Origin: Lucinisca nassula
Lineage: Eukaryota > Mollusca > Bivalvia > Lucinida > Lucinidae
Direction: 5' to 3'
Assembly: GCA_963580285.1 (NCBI GenBank)
Contig: OY757017.1
Span: 110,331,245 to 110,395,244 of the forward strand
Length of the DNA: 64,000 nucleotides
The notes beneath the pieces are model-generated. The model saw only the letters and a list, made by a program, of their open reading frames with translations, searched no databases and was not told the origin of the DNA. This document shows, one piece after another, positions 43,540 through 53,516 of the stretch. Position 1 is the stretch's first letter. Each line of letters starts with the position of its first letter. Made by a program: the position numbers and the translations under genes.

Positions 43540-44196
43540 TTACGTCAGTCGATAAACCACGGGGTCTTCATCCGGGAATATGCGAGTTCTAAGACGATAT
43601 CTGTTGTCAGCATGAGGACTCATATCTACCACAAAATAGCCGTGTTTTTCGGTGCTGAGAGCATCTTCGTACGCTCGTAAGAATCCTTTCGATTTCCCGG
43701 GATGCAGCTGGCGTCCTAGAATTGCGACTTGAGACGCATCTCGTAGATTTTTCAGAAGCACCATATACCACGTGTTTAAAGCTATCGTTCTGGCGTGTTT
43801 ACCTCCCGGATATAAGTTCTGAGTTATCAGTATCACGCTGACGCATTTGTGATGGGTCCCTTGCGTAAATAATAATTCCATGTCTTTGTTGCTCATAACT
43901 TGGTGCATTAGATCATCGATGACGATAAGCTTATGACGCTTGTCTTTGGTAAACTCGTCAATTTCTTCGGTAGAGGGTAGACCCCGTTTACTATAAAAAT
44001 TGGGTATCGTCCGTTCCATGTCGTCGAAGAGATCTTGGTGTATGCCGTAGCAGTATAATACGTGGGTAGGTGGTTCTCTCGTATACATGTATTGCAAATT
44101 ATTCAGGAACTTGTACACCCACCTCGTTTTACCGCTACCCGTTTGACCACTGATACACATGCTAGAGCAAGGTTCGAAAGGCAGGGTACAGCTCAT
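43540..44196 (-). CDS. FtsK/HerA-type genome-packaging ATPase (218 aa)
   Basis: It pumps element DNA into the capsid. Walker A is CISGQTGSGKTRWV (about residues 14-27), Walker B is KLIVIDDLM (about 87-95), and a sensor-like strand VILITQN follows (about 119-125). The overall length of ~218 aa and the order P-loop, IDDLM, TQN match Polinton/NCLDV-type packaging ATPases. The ATG (44196) overlaps the TGA of the upstream membrane-protein gene as ATGA. Intact. Confidence 0.95.
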   Translation of the reverse strand: MSCTLPFEPCSSMCISGQTGSGKTRWVYKFLNNLQYMYTREPPTHVLYCYGIHQDLFDDMERTIPNFYSKRGLPSTEEIDEFTKDKRHKLIVIDDLMHQVMSNKDMELLFTQGTHHKCVSVILITQNLYPGGKHARTIALNTWYMVLLKNLRDASQVAILGRQLHPGKSKGFLRAYEDALSTEKHGYFVVDMSPHADNRYRLRTRIFPDEDPVVYRLT

Positions 44197-44471
44197 TTTT
44201 TAAGTTTTGGGCTGGGTAAGGCGTAACCTATGCAACTACTCAGGAGGCTTATCCAAAGCTCGGTAGATCCGTTTTGTAAAGACAAATTAACTATAGAGGT
44301 GATGATGATGACGTATACAATGATCATCTGGCAAAAGTAGACTATTTCCGCTTTAGGTATACGGGCACCTAACAAGTGCCACCTCTCCGAATTTGATCGA
44401 TTTTCTTCATCTGATCTGGGTTCATAAATAAATGCTTCCCTTTCGGGTTGATGGGGCTCGTTTGTTTCCAT
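44193..44471 (-). CDS. Conserved membrane protein upstream of the packaging ATPase (92 aa)
   Basis: A polar N-terminus (EREAFIYEPRSDEENRSNSE) leads to a transmembrane segment at about 42-62 (IVYFCQMIIVYVIIITSIVN) and a second hydrophobic segment at about 70-86 (ELWISLLSSCIGYALP), ending PSPKLKK. The 'SIVNLSL-...-LW--LLSSC-GY-LP-PK' pattern is recurrent in Polinton-like elements next to the ATPase. Function unknown; a virion or host-membrane role is possible. First gene of a tight leftward unit. Confidence 0.8.
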   Translation of the reverse strand: METNEPHQPEREAFIYEPRSDEENRSNSERWHLLGARIPKAEIVYFCQMIIVYVIIITSIVNLSLQNGSTELWISLLSSCIGYALPSPKLKK

Positions 44472-46358
44472 ATTCTTACGAGGGGAGTGAAATGAAAATG
44501 AAGAATGTCTGTTCTTACTAACATTTATTTGTTAGCAGTTAACTAGTGACGTATATTACAAGGATAGAAATGAAGCATTGGAACGCTTCGATTTATACAT
44601 TTTTCATAAATACATAGTAAATAAAAAAGTCATATGTTAACAATTGTTATATAACTTACTCATGTTTTCATGTAACAAAGATGTAACTGAGTAACAACGA
44701 GATATCCATACCATATACGGTAAATATGTTCTATAAGCAAGGCCTACACCACAGAACTGAAAAAACATGGAGTGCACATAACTTCTGGGCCAGACTAGCT
44801 AGTTTCGGCCAATTTGGCCTCATCAATCCTGTTTTAGTGACCACGTCTATTAAGCAAGCAATCTGTCTTAAGCAAGCAGGCGTTTGTTTTCCAAACGGGG
44901 TAAACGCAATAAATTTCACCTGTATTAAGCAATCGCCTGTCTTAAGCAAACACATTTCGGTAATCCTTTAAATGTTTGCTTAGTACGGGTTGGACTGTAC
45001 TGCATACAATGGAAAAAAAAATCACTTCAACGAAAAACGAAACGGGTTGATGCAAGAAATTGTTACGACCGTGACAAAACATGAAACAGTCTGTTCAAAA
45101 ATCGAAACGTGTCCTATGGTAAAACGCGTGTTAAACAACAAAAATACGAACGGTAGTTACAAAAATGTGAACGGTAAATTACAAAAATCAAAACGCCTCT
45201 GGTACGTTTCCAGAGTGGCTGTTACCAAATATCAAAATCATTCCAAATAATATAAACACTAATAGTCGTATAACTTATATAACTGAAATATACTTTTAAG
45301 AAAAGTGTCAATAAAACCATTGACGATCGAACGTCATCACCAGTGACAGTAACAGCACATTGTAAATATCGCATTCTGAATGCAACAATACCGAGATGAT
45401 ATCGACGAAAAATGAGAAGCTTAATACAAGATATTGAAACGACGTTAACAAAAGTTGAAACGGCCTGATGTGGTAAATGCAATAAATTCCACCCGTATCA
45501 AGAAATTGCCTGTCTAAAGCAACAGCATTTCGATAATCTCTTAAGTGCTTGCTTAATACGGGTCGGACTGTACTCTATACAATACAAACAACCACATCAA
45601 CGAAAAACGAAACGGGTTTGTGCAAGAAATTGAGTCGACCTTGACAAAACATAAAACAGTTTGTTCAAAAATCGAAAAGTGTCCTTTTTTTTTTTTTGGT
45701 TCGGGTTTTACGGCCCTTTCAAGATTATTTCACTCATATCGAGCCAATCGTTAATCATAGGTGGGCGAAAACCGGAGTACCCGGAGAAAAACAACCTGAC
45801 CTTCCGTTGCAGAACTTGGCGTCTCACATGTGTCCCGAGCGAGGCTCGAACCCACGGCAATGAGAGACCTAATGATCAAGAGTCAGCGCTCTTATCCATT
45901 AGGCCACGGAGGCCCGTTCGAAAAGTGTCCTAACACAGTAACATAACGCATTGTAAATATAACATTCTGAATGTAACAATACCGAAGTGTTATCGACGAA
46001 AAATGAGAAGCTTAATACAAGATATTGAAACGACAGTAAAATAAAACTTCTATTGTATCGATTGTAAATAATGATGTACAAAAATAAAACATTCTGAATG
46101 CAACAATACCGAAATATATCGACGAAAAATGAGAAGCTTAATACAAGATATTGAAACGACAGTAAAAAAAAAAACTTCTATTGTATCGATTGTAAATAAT
46201 GATGTACAAAAATGAAAACGTGTTCTACGGTAAAATAGGTGTAAACGTGCAAAAATAACAACGACTGTGACACAAATATAAACATTAATTACAAAAATCT
46301 AAACAGCTCTCACACATTTCCAGCACACCTAACGCAAAAATCAAAACGACCCTTTCTT
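44472..46358. repeat. 1.9-kb spacer with a ~600-bp imperfect tandem duplication and shorter repeats
   Basis: 44850-45440 resembles 45471-46035 (shared GTACGGGTTGGACTGTACT-like, AACGAAACGGG and TGCAAGAAATTG blocks). A ~70-bp subunit with ATATCGACGAAAAATGAGAAG recurs at about 45371, 45963 and 46089. A SINE has entered the second copy (45697-45916). At 46038-46080 and 46163-46210 lies a ~40-bp sequence that also occurs in the PolB coding region in opposite orientation (50100-50143). No ORF in this region is credible. Confidence 0.7.
45674..45931 (-). repeat. tRNA-derived SINE inserted in the Polinton, with target duplication
   Basis: The SINE body is 45697-45916 on the minus strand (head GGCCTCCGTGGCCTAATGGA, B-box-like GGTTCGAGCCTCG, poly(A) end near 45685). 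TCGAAAAGTGTCCT stands on both sides (about 45672 and 45917). Sister copies are at 34085-34313 and 13443-13628. The insertion post-dates the local 600-bp duplication, since only one of the two units carries it. Confidence 0.85.
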
Positions 46359-49300
46359 TTAAAAGCCAAAAGGTACAGTGTCATAGTTTTCCAAACGTCT
46401 TCGTTTGGTATAAACCATTTGATAAGTTTTTTCTTCTTTACGATTTATCAATATTCTTTTTCGTTTTTCCCTGCAAATTTTGTTTGGATTAGACACCGTG
46501 ATATTCGGACAACTTTGAGGACTGGTTACTATTCGTTTGACACTGTCAAAATTTATTAATTGAGAATTAGTGTAATTCAAAGTGAATCCTCTGATTTTAC
46601 AAATTTCTTTTTTAGTGTTAGTTTTGTAGGCGTAATTTTTTGGCCCCCCAGACACAAACTCTACAATGTGCTCCCCAGTTTGCAATTCATCCGTGAGTTC
46701 GCCCAGGTAGTCTCCCAGGGGAGGGTCATACTGACCGGGACGGCTCACGTAAATAACGCTGTCCGTATCGTAATACAGGACCCGTCTGTCTAACTGTTCT
46801 AGTACACTGTAAAGTTTGAGTCTGGCCCAGCACGTCGTAAATGTAGCCAAATAGATGTTTGTCTTGTTGTCTTCTGGCTGACAATCTTTTTTATATAACC
46901 ATTCGATTTGTACGGTGTCATTGGTCAAGATGTGAAAATTAAGAGGTTGTTTCATTGGATCGGTGAATAGCTGGAAGAATAAATTTGCTTCCGTTTCGTG
47001 GAAAAATTCTGACTGGCGCATATTTAGCCTCTGTCCAAACTTGCCCCAAAAACTGTTGAGGCATAATTTGGCCAGTTGCCTCAGTCCGGGGTTCTTTACG
47101 ATGTTTTCCCGATTCAAAGAAACGCCCTCTTTTTCGAAATACTGCGAAATGTAGCGTTCCATGTCGTTTTCGTTTTGGATCCAGTCAGGGGGACCGCTGG
47201 CTTCTTGTTTAAACTTGAGGAACGTGTTAATATACTGAGCGAACAGTCCCCCTTCTCTGGTTTCAGGGTCGTATTGGGTCGTTTTCTCCCAGTGGTAAAC
47301 TTCGTATATTTTGGACAGAGTGTACCCTAGTCTAATAGCCGTTTCAATCTCCGGAGTACACCACGTGCCAGTCAACTCTCTTTCCTGATCCGAACAAGCG
47401 CAATGATTTTGGTTTTCGGTATCCGCGCAGGTCCTACATAAAGGAAATTTCAGCTTGCCATTGGACCTATAAGGTAGCACAGGGTGGTACAACCCTCTAG
47501 GAGGGAGTATCTTGACCTTGGCAATGCCGAAATAGTCCTTTATGTCCCCAAAGTCTTTCGTGATGATAGCGGGGTGACCTACGGGATAGCGACTGTACTT
47601 ATTCACCCAAGGGTACAGACTGGTGAAATCGACATATTTAACGCGTTCGTTTTCGGACGTTTTGTAGTAGAGTTGACTCGCATTGGTGCGACCCCCGAAG
47701 AAACTATCTCTAGGATCCAGTCTGTCCATTAAATCTAGTTGATTAATGAAATTTTGGAGGTCAGCGTTTTGTTTTTTCATATTTTGAAATTCGTGTTCCC
47801 AAATGCAAACGTATCTCATTCCTAACCGTTCTATATATGCCTTCTTTTTCATGGTCAATGCAAACAATTCTTTAACAGATTGGTTGGTGAGTGGATGGTA
47901 CGTGTCTTCCCTGTTTTCCGAGAAGCATTCAACACAGCCATGAAACAGACACCCTTGATATTCGTAGGCGGTGTTTGTTTCAGCGCAATATCCGTCCAAC
48001 TTGTATCGGGTGCCTGGTAAGGTTTTTTCGCCAGTATTCAAAGCGTGTTGAATGCGGACATTGTCGACACGCGACATCCACTCCAACCACTGTATGGACG
48101 TTTTACTATATTGATCGTTGTAACCACCGGGAGGGATTTTCGCGATAGGCGTGCTTACGAACTCTTTCGCACCCACTCTCACCCCTTTCAGTTCGGATTC
48201 GTGGACCCATTTGTCGCTTCGGAAAATGAATAGTTTCCCGTCAGACATTTTGGCGGGAATCCATTCATTTTGCCCTTCTATTTTCACCTTCCACTCCTCT
48301 TCAATAAACTTTGTTCTGAAAACGTTCATGCATACCGATGCAATTGTAATTGAGTCAAATGGGTCCACGGCCCCGTCCCATTTCTTTTCTAATTTATCTC
48401 TATCATTCATGACACCCGTAGCATTCATCAACAACTCTCTAAATTTCAAACACGCCTTTCTCAATATATCAACATCGCTACGACAATACTCTAACATTTC
48501 TTTTCTAAAATCAAATACGTCATCCTTTCTATCATTCAACCACTCTAACAATTCCTTTCTCTCTTTCTCACCCATGAAATTGTGTCCGTAATATTTCGCA
48601 TCCGGGTATGGTCCCACATAATTTTGATTCTCTAAAGTATTAAAATAATGTGGGAACCATCCCTTCTTCAACTCTGTCAGTCCAAACGCATCGGGTAATG
48701 ACGACAATTTCATGGGCAAGAAGTTGAGACTGTCAATCACCTTGATATGTAAATCTCGCTCCACCGTCATGTACATTATTTTCGAACCGCTATAAATGAT
48801 TTTATCGGGCCGCATGGATTGGTCTATGAGGTACTCTAACAAAAAGTAACCATCATAGCCTTTCATGTTGTGGGCAATGACTTTAAAGTATTTATGATGG
48901 TCGGAAAACAACCATTCGCCAAACTTTTCTGCGGTATCCGCTCCTCGAAAAGTGACCTCCCGAAAACCGCATTTACCGGGACAAGGACCATCGTCTTCGT
49001 TGTCATCACATTCCGGGCAACGGGTACCGCATTTTTCGCAAACAGATTTCGGGGTCAAAGGATCATTAATACAATTGGGGCATACGGAATGAGCCACGAC
49101 AAAGTTTGGCCGATGTGTGGCTTTTCCGCACCACGAGGCGTTACAATGGCGACATTTGGAGCAAGATTTACATAACTGTTCCGATTGACAGTCTTTACAA
49201 TCATTCTTTTTCAAGGGCTGATAATTCTCACACTCCGCTCTCTCATCCTGGCTACATTCGAAATCGGCGAAAATATATTTTGGAATGAATTCTTCCTTTG

Positions 49301-50630
49301 CCGATGTAGATCTTAAATAACATAGATGATCGTCCATCACATACTTGTGACAAGAGGAACACAGATGTTCACCGCATTGGTGTTCCTCTGTCTTCCTCTT
49401 GTCTTTACGAATAACTTTATAACACGCGGGACACTTCCAGTATTTATCGCACTGGGAAGGCCCGCGCGGTTGCCCCTTAGATTTACCTTTTTCATAAACC
49501 GGTACTTGTTTATGCTGCTCGTAACACGCGTCAGACCGACAGTGCATGTTACAGTCAGGACAAGTGACCGGTTTATCGGTTTTGGGGCAATCGTCTGTCT
49601 TACATACTATACAAAACATATCACAATGGTGCTTTTCCCTATCATTAAAATGTTTCAAACAGGTCTGACAAAAGTAGACACTGCAAAAGAAACCGGTAAT
49701 CGAAGTGATTGAATGAAAGTGGTCATCGTCTACTTGGTAAACGTATACGCAAGGCCGGTCATCGGTGCTGGGACTAGTAATAAACTTATTACCGAGCCTT
49801 GCGCTGACCACCATCACCCTCACTCCGAGTACCGATTCAAATGCCGCTAAATCGTTCAAGCTAGCAGGTCTGTCAAGAGGTACTTCGGCCAGCTGGCTAA
49901 TGGCTACTGCCAAATCCGTTTGCTCGTGCCTGTCTTTGGCACGAAGCTGTTTGAAGAAGCTTTCGGGCACTTTCCTATAATGCAAAATGAGTTCGCGATT
50001 GCTTTTCTTCCCTCTGGTTTTAGAAATTTCTGCCCACTCTTCGGGCGTGCATCGGTTTAATTTAGCCCAGCTGACCGAAATGGCTCTTGCCAGACACAAC
50101 TGATCATTATTTACAATCGATACAATAGAAGTTTTTATTTTACATGCATTTTTCTCGCCTTTTAGATTCGTGATCCTTTTTCGGGCACCTCCCTTGGGTA
50201 GATCGACGGAACCGATTAAGATGTCGAAACTGTCATCAACGGATAAGTTTTTATTACTGTTGAGGACATTTTCGATGGTTTCCATGACCATGTTCGCGTT
50301 GATGTCGTCCCAGGGCTGTAGGGGAACTACGATAGGATCGTGCAATCCTTCGTGTTGAATGATCACGCGACCTAAATCGTTTCCCGCTAACGCGCCCCGG
50401 GCTTCATTCAACACTCGGTCGAACATCTCATGCAAACCATCTCTGATGTCCTCCAGTCTTTCTCCGTGATGCTGTTCGTCAATCTTAACCTGGTATCCGC
50501 GATCTACCGCTGCATTTTTGGCGTACGTCCTTCTCGATTTCTCTCTAATTTCGTACTTCAGTCCATTGGCTGGTGGTGGGGTGTCGGGTTTGTGAGATGG
50601 TCCCGGCTGAGGCTCATCCCCTCTTCCTAC
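46359..50630 (-). CDS. Protein-primed DNA polymerase B (PolB), exon 5 of 5, main coding exon
   Basis: It replicates the element from protein-primed ends. With exons 1-4 (53517-53663, 52770-52832, 52213-52275, 51915-51977) the protein is 1,535 aa; numbers below are for that chain. The exon begins at GTA (50628-50630) after TAATTACAG|; a naive ORF starts later, at a TTG. N-terminal Polinton-type region about 280-425 with DNDQLCLARAI-like sequence; Cys/His zinc-ribbon array about 430-550 and again 580-665, inserted inside the exonuclease. Exo I FADFEC (D568, E570), Exo II AHNMKGYDGYF (N700, D705), Exo III YCRSDVDIL (D831). A Vsr/PD-(D/E)XK-like insert at about 985-1060 (KLDGY...AYEYQGCLFHGC...IWEHEF). 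Polymerase A VDFTSLYP (D1113), B KLCLNSFWGKFG, C YYDTDS (D1400, D1402). All catalytic residues are intact; basic C-terminus. Confidence 0.95.
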   Translation of the reverse strand, partial: VGRGDEPQPGPSHKPDTPPPANGLKYEIREKSRRTYAKNAAVDRGYQVKIDEQHHGERLEDIRDGLHEMFDRVLNEARGALAGNDLGRVIIQHEGLHDPIVVPLQPWDDINANMVMETIENVLNSNKNLSVDDSFDILIGSVDLPKGGARKRITNLKGEKNACKIKTSIVSIVNNDQLCLARAISVSWAKLNRCTPEEWAEISKTRGKKSNRELILHYRKVPESFFKQLRAKDRHEQTDLAVAISQLAEVPLDRPASLNDLAAFESVLGVRVMVVSARLGNKFITSPSTDDRPCVYVYQVDDDHFHSITSITGFFCSVYFCQTCLKHFNDREKHHCDMFCIVCKTDDCPKTDKPVTCPDCNMHCRSDACYEQHKQVPVYEKGKSKGQPRGPSQCDKYWKCPACYKVIRKDKRKTEEHQCGEHLCSSCHKYVMDDHLCYLRSTSAKEEFIPKYIFADFECSQDERAECENYQPLKKNDCKDCQSEQLCKSCSKCRHCNASWCGKATHRPNFVVAHSVCPNCINDPLTPKSVCEKCGTRCPECDDNEDDGPCPGKCGFREVTFRGADTAEKFGEWLFSDHHKYFKVIAHNMKGYDGYFLLEYLIDQSMRPDKIIYSGSKIMYMTVERDLHIKVIDSLNFLPMKLSSLPDAFGLTELKKGWFPHYFNTLENQNYVGPYPDAKYYGHNFMGEKERKELLEWLNDRKDDVFDFRKEMLEYCRSDVDILRKACLKFRELLMNATGVMNDRDKLEKKWDGAVDPFDSITIASVCMNVFRTKFIEEEWKVKIEGQNEWIPAKMSDGKLFIFRSDKWVHESELKGVRVGAKEFVSTPIAKIPPGGYNDQYSKTSIQWLEWMSRVDNVRIQHALNTGEKTLPGTRYKLDGYCAETNTAYEYQGCLFHGCVECFSENREDTYHPLTNQSVKELFALTMKKKAYIERLGMRYVCIWEHEFQNMKKQNADLQNFINQLDLMDRLDPRDSFFGGRTNASQLYYKTSENERVKYVDFTSLYPWVNKYSRYPVGHPAIITKDFGDIKDYFGIAKVKILPPRGLYHPVLPYRSNGKLKFPLCRTCADTENQNHCACSDQERELTGTWCTPEIETAIRLGYTLSKIYEVYHWEKTTQYDPETREGGLFAQYINTFLKFKQEASGPPDWIQNENDMERYISQYFEKEGVSLNRENIVKNPGLRQLAKLCLNSFWGKFGQRLNMRQSEFFHETEANLFFQLFTDPMKQPLNFHILTNDTVQIEWLYKKDCQPEDNKTNIYLATFTTCWARLKLYSVLEQLDRRVLYYDTDSVIYVSRPGQYDPPLGDYLGELTDELQTGEHIVEFVSGGPKNYAYKTNTKKEICKIRGFTLNYTNSQLINFDSVKRIVTSPQSCPNITVSNPNKICREKRKRILINRKEEKTYQMVYTKRRRLENYDTVPFGF

Positions 50631-50633
50631 CTG

Positions 50634-50977
50634 TAATTATAAAAATAATAATCGTAATAGTAATAATAATAGTTATTATAACAATAATTAAAGCGATAAT
50701 AATAATGATAATAATAACAATGACAAAACAACAACAACAACAACGTCTCCTACTTCTACTCCTACTTTTACAGCTACAATTACCACTCCTGCAACTACTT
50801 CTACTACTACTACTACTCCTACTCCAACTACTACTACTACTACTACTGCTCATTCTAATATTTCGACTACTGTTAATAAAAATAATAACAATAACAAAAT
50901 ATTAAGAATAATACTGGTTATAAATAATAATAATAATAATAACAATGATGATAATAAAAGAACAACAACGTTAACTG

Positions 50978-51008
<31 letters not shown>

Positions 51009-51914
51009 AAATACTACTATTTCGACTACTGTAAATAAAAATAATGATAACAATAACAAAATATTAAGAATAATACTGGTTATAAATAATAATGATAATA
51101 ACAATGATGATAATAAAACAACAACAACGTCTACTACTACTATTTCTAGTGCTACTACTACTACTACTACAAATACTACTATTTCGACTACTGTAAATAA
51201 AAATAATGATAACAATAACAAAATATTAAGAATAATACTGGTTATAAATAATAATGATAATAACAATGATGATAATAAAACAACAACAACGTCTACTACT
51301 ACTATTTCTAGTGCTACTACTACTACTACTACAAATACTACTATTTCGACTACTGTAAATAAAAATAATGATAACAATAACAAAATATTAAGAATAATAC
51401 TGGTTATAAATAATAATGATAATAACAATGATGATAATAAAACAACAACAACGTCTACTACTACTATTTCTAGTGCTACTACTACTACTACTACAAATAC
51501 TACTATTTCGACTACTGTAAATAAAAATAATGATAACAATAACAAAATATTAAGAATAATACTGGTTATAAATAATAATGATAATAACAATGATGATAAT
51601 AAAACAACAACAACGTCTACTACTACTATTTCTAGTGCTACTACTACTACTACTACAAATACTACTATTTCGACTACTGTAAATAAAAATAATGATAACA
51701 ATAACAAAATATTAAGAATAATACTGGTTATAAATAATAATGATAATAACAATGATGATAATAAAACAACAACAACGTCTACTACTACTATTTCTAGTGC
51801 TACTACTACTACTACTATTACAATTACTACTGTTACTACTACTGTTAATACATATAATGAAAAAAATATTGATAAAATGATGATTACGATGATAATAAAA
51901 TAATGAGTATTTAC
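50634..51914 (-). repeat. PolB intron 4: 165-bp minisatellite and trinucleotide runs
   Basis: About five copies of a 165-bp unit lie between ~50990 and 51800, nearly identical, each with the TACTACTATTTCTAGTGCTA block and AATATTAAGAATAATACTGG. They are flanked by ACT/ATT/AAC trinucleotide-type sequence. Because 165 is divisible by three, the minus strand stays open as Val/Leu/Ile-rich nonsense that even runs through exon 4. It is bounded by consensus donor and acceptor sites, so it is read as intron, not as a protein. Confidence 0.85.
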
Positions 51915-51977
51915 CTGCACTACGGAGTTTCCATGCGAATCTTCTCGCTCCCCGCTTATTTCTTTCTGTTCCTCAAA
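51915..51977 (-). CDS. PolB exon 4 (63 bp, phase 0)
   Basis: The minus strand gives ATCATTTCAG| then 21 codons (FEEQKEISGERED...NSVVQ), then |GTAAAT. Acidic, same length and phase as exons 2 and 3; it lacks the initial Met and the IEDG core, so it is the most diverged or an unrelated exon. Confidence 0.8.
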
Positions 51978-52212
51978 CTGAAATGATAATAATGATTGTA
52001 ATGAACTGATATAACGCATGGCTGAAAATGGATAAAATTATCAGTTTTACAATGGATGCAAGAAAGACATTTTTGAAAACTATGTCTTAACATTAGTGCA
52101 CATGATTATCGTTAATTAAGATAAAATCGTTGGTTTAATACAATTTTGCTCAGACTTCTTTTAGCAGAAATATGTATGACAGTGGTTAATTTATAGAATT
52201 GAATATATTTAC

Positions 52213-52275
52213 CTGTGCCATTTGGCTCAATTCACCGTCTTCAATAACCAACTCCGTAGTGTCCCATTCTTCCAT
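52213..52275 (-). CDS. PolB exon 3 (63 bp, phase 0, duplicate of exon 2)
   Basis: The minus strand gives TATTTTTTCAG| then 21 codons (MEEWDTTELVIEDGELSQMAQ, two residues short of a perfect parallel to exon 2), then |GTAAAT. It begins with ATG directly at the splice acceptor. Confidence 0.85.
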
Positions 52276-52769
52276 CTGAAAAAATATAACATTTTTACAA
52301 CGATAACAAAAACGACGACAATTGCTCATCTTGATTAAAGCCCGCTATAAAGAAACAGTTTGTGCATGTAGTGATTAGATTTTTTTTTTTAAACGAAAAG
52401 TAAAGAAAAGACCTGATACAATATACCATCTAATATTTTTTATCAGGACGAATGTTTGAAAAAAAAAAACAACAGTAAAGCGATTTATTAAATAAACAGA
52501 AATCGATAGAACCGCCATGTCGAAAGCAGTTCTATCGAGTCCCCACAATCTATGTTTTGAGCAGAAATAAGAAAAATAGCACAATTTTTCATCTTAAAAA
52601 ATCCATATAAGCAGAAAAAATGTATTTGTATAGGCGTGTTTTTTGTAATGGATTAGATTTTAAATACAGAAAGGACAGGACACCATCTAATATATATATT
52701 TTTTTTTTTTTTTCAATCAGAACGTGTGTTGTAAATGAAAAGTAATTTATCAAAAGAACAGAAATTTAC

Positions 52770-52832
52770 CCGTATATCCTGACTTAAATCTCCATCTTCA
52801 ATCACGAGCACTGTCTCATCCCTTTCTTCCAT
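52770..52832 (-). CDS. PolB exon 2 (63 bp, phase 0, duplicate of exon 3)
   Basis: The minus strand gives TTATTATTACAG| then 21 codons (MEERDETVLVIEDGDLSQD..), then |GTAAAT. It shares MEE-D-T-LVIEDG-LSQ with exon 3. Confidence 0.85.
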
Positions 52833-52892
52833 CTGTAATAATAATAATAATAACGATAAAAATAATAATGATAATTATAATAGTGATAAAAA

Positions 52893-53115
52893 TAAAAATA
52901 TTGTGGGGGCTTGGCGAGACCGTCTCGATGATGCGGTTCTTTCGAGTACCCACAATCTATGTTTAAGATCCGAAATAAGAACAATAATGTATACCCCTAC
53001 AAATCCCAGTTTTCCTAAATAAAAGCGGGGTTTCAAGGGGTCGAAATTTTCAGGCGTGTTTTCGTGAAACAGAGAAAAGTTAATTAAAATTCTTACCTTT
53101 CCCCGACCAAGTCTA
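52893..53115 (-). repeat. Duplicated exon-1 donor region inside PolB intron 1
   Basis: This stretch is a diverged copy of 53295-53530: half of a foldback MITE, then TTAATTAAAATTCTTACCT and CCCCGACC, i.e. the splice donor and last bases of exon 1. The open frame is not kept, so it is a relic. Confidence 0.7.
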
Positions 53116-53190
53116 AGAGACGTGTTTTTAAATGCATATTAAATACAGTTGAAAGCCATATAGTTTTAACCCGGGAATTTTAACACAATA

Positions 53191-53474
53191 CATTACGAAA
53201 ACACGCCTATACAATTACACCGCGAATTATAACGCCGAAAAAAAAAAAAAATTTAAGATGAAAAAAAATATGGAGATTTCTTTATTTTTTGCTAAAACAT
53301 AGATTGTGGGGGCTTGGTAGGACCGTTTCGATGAGGCGGTTCTATCGAGTATCCACGATCTATGTTTAAGATCCGAAATAAGAAAAATAATGTATACCCC
53401 TGCAAAACCCCAGTTTTAGTAAATACAAGAGGGGGTTCTAGGGACCGAAATCATTTTGGGCGTGTTTTCGTGAT
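53191..53474. mobile_element. Foldback MITE inside PolB intron 1
   Basis: It runs from CATTACGAAAACACGCC to GGCGTGTTTTCGTGATG, with the hairpin core near 53295-53370. Same family as 8747-9003. Confidence 0.75.
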
Positions 53475-53516
53475 GGAACGTATATGAAACATGGAAAAGA
53501 TAATTAAAATTCTTAC

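Noticed and set aside
44726..45482. Small ORFs in the spacer upstream of the membrane-protein gene
   Set aside because: They lie in an imperfect tandem duplication, are not preserved between the two copies and show no family signal.
48151..49712. Plus-strand ORFs of 101-146 aa across PolB
   Set aside because: They are antisense shadows of the PolB coding exon.
50850..52019. 389-aa Val/Leu-rich 'membrane protein' on the minus strand
   Set aside because: It is a translated 165-bp minisatellite inside a PolB intron. Only the 63-bp exon-4 part of it is credible coding.
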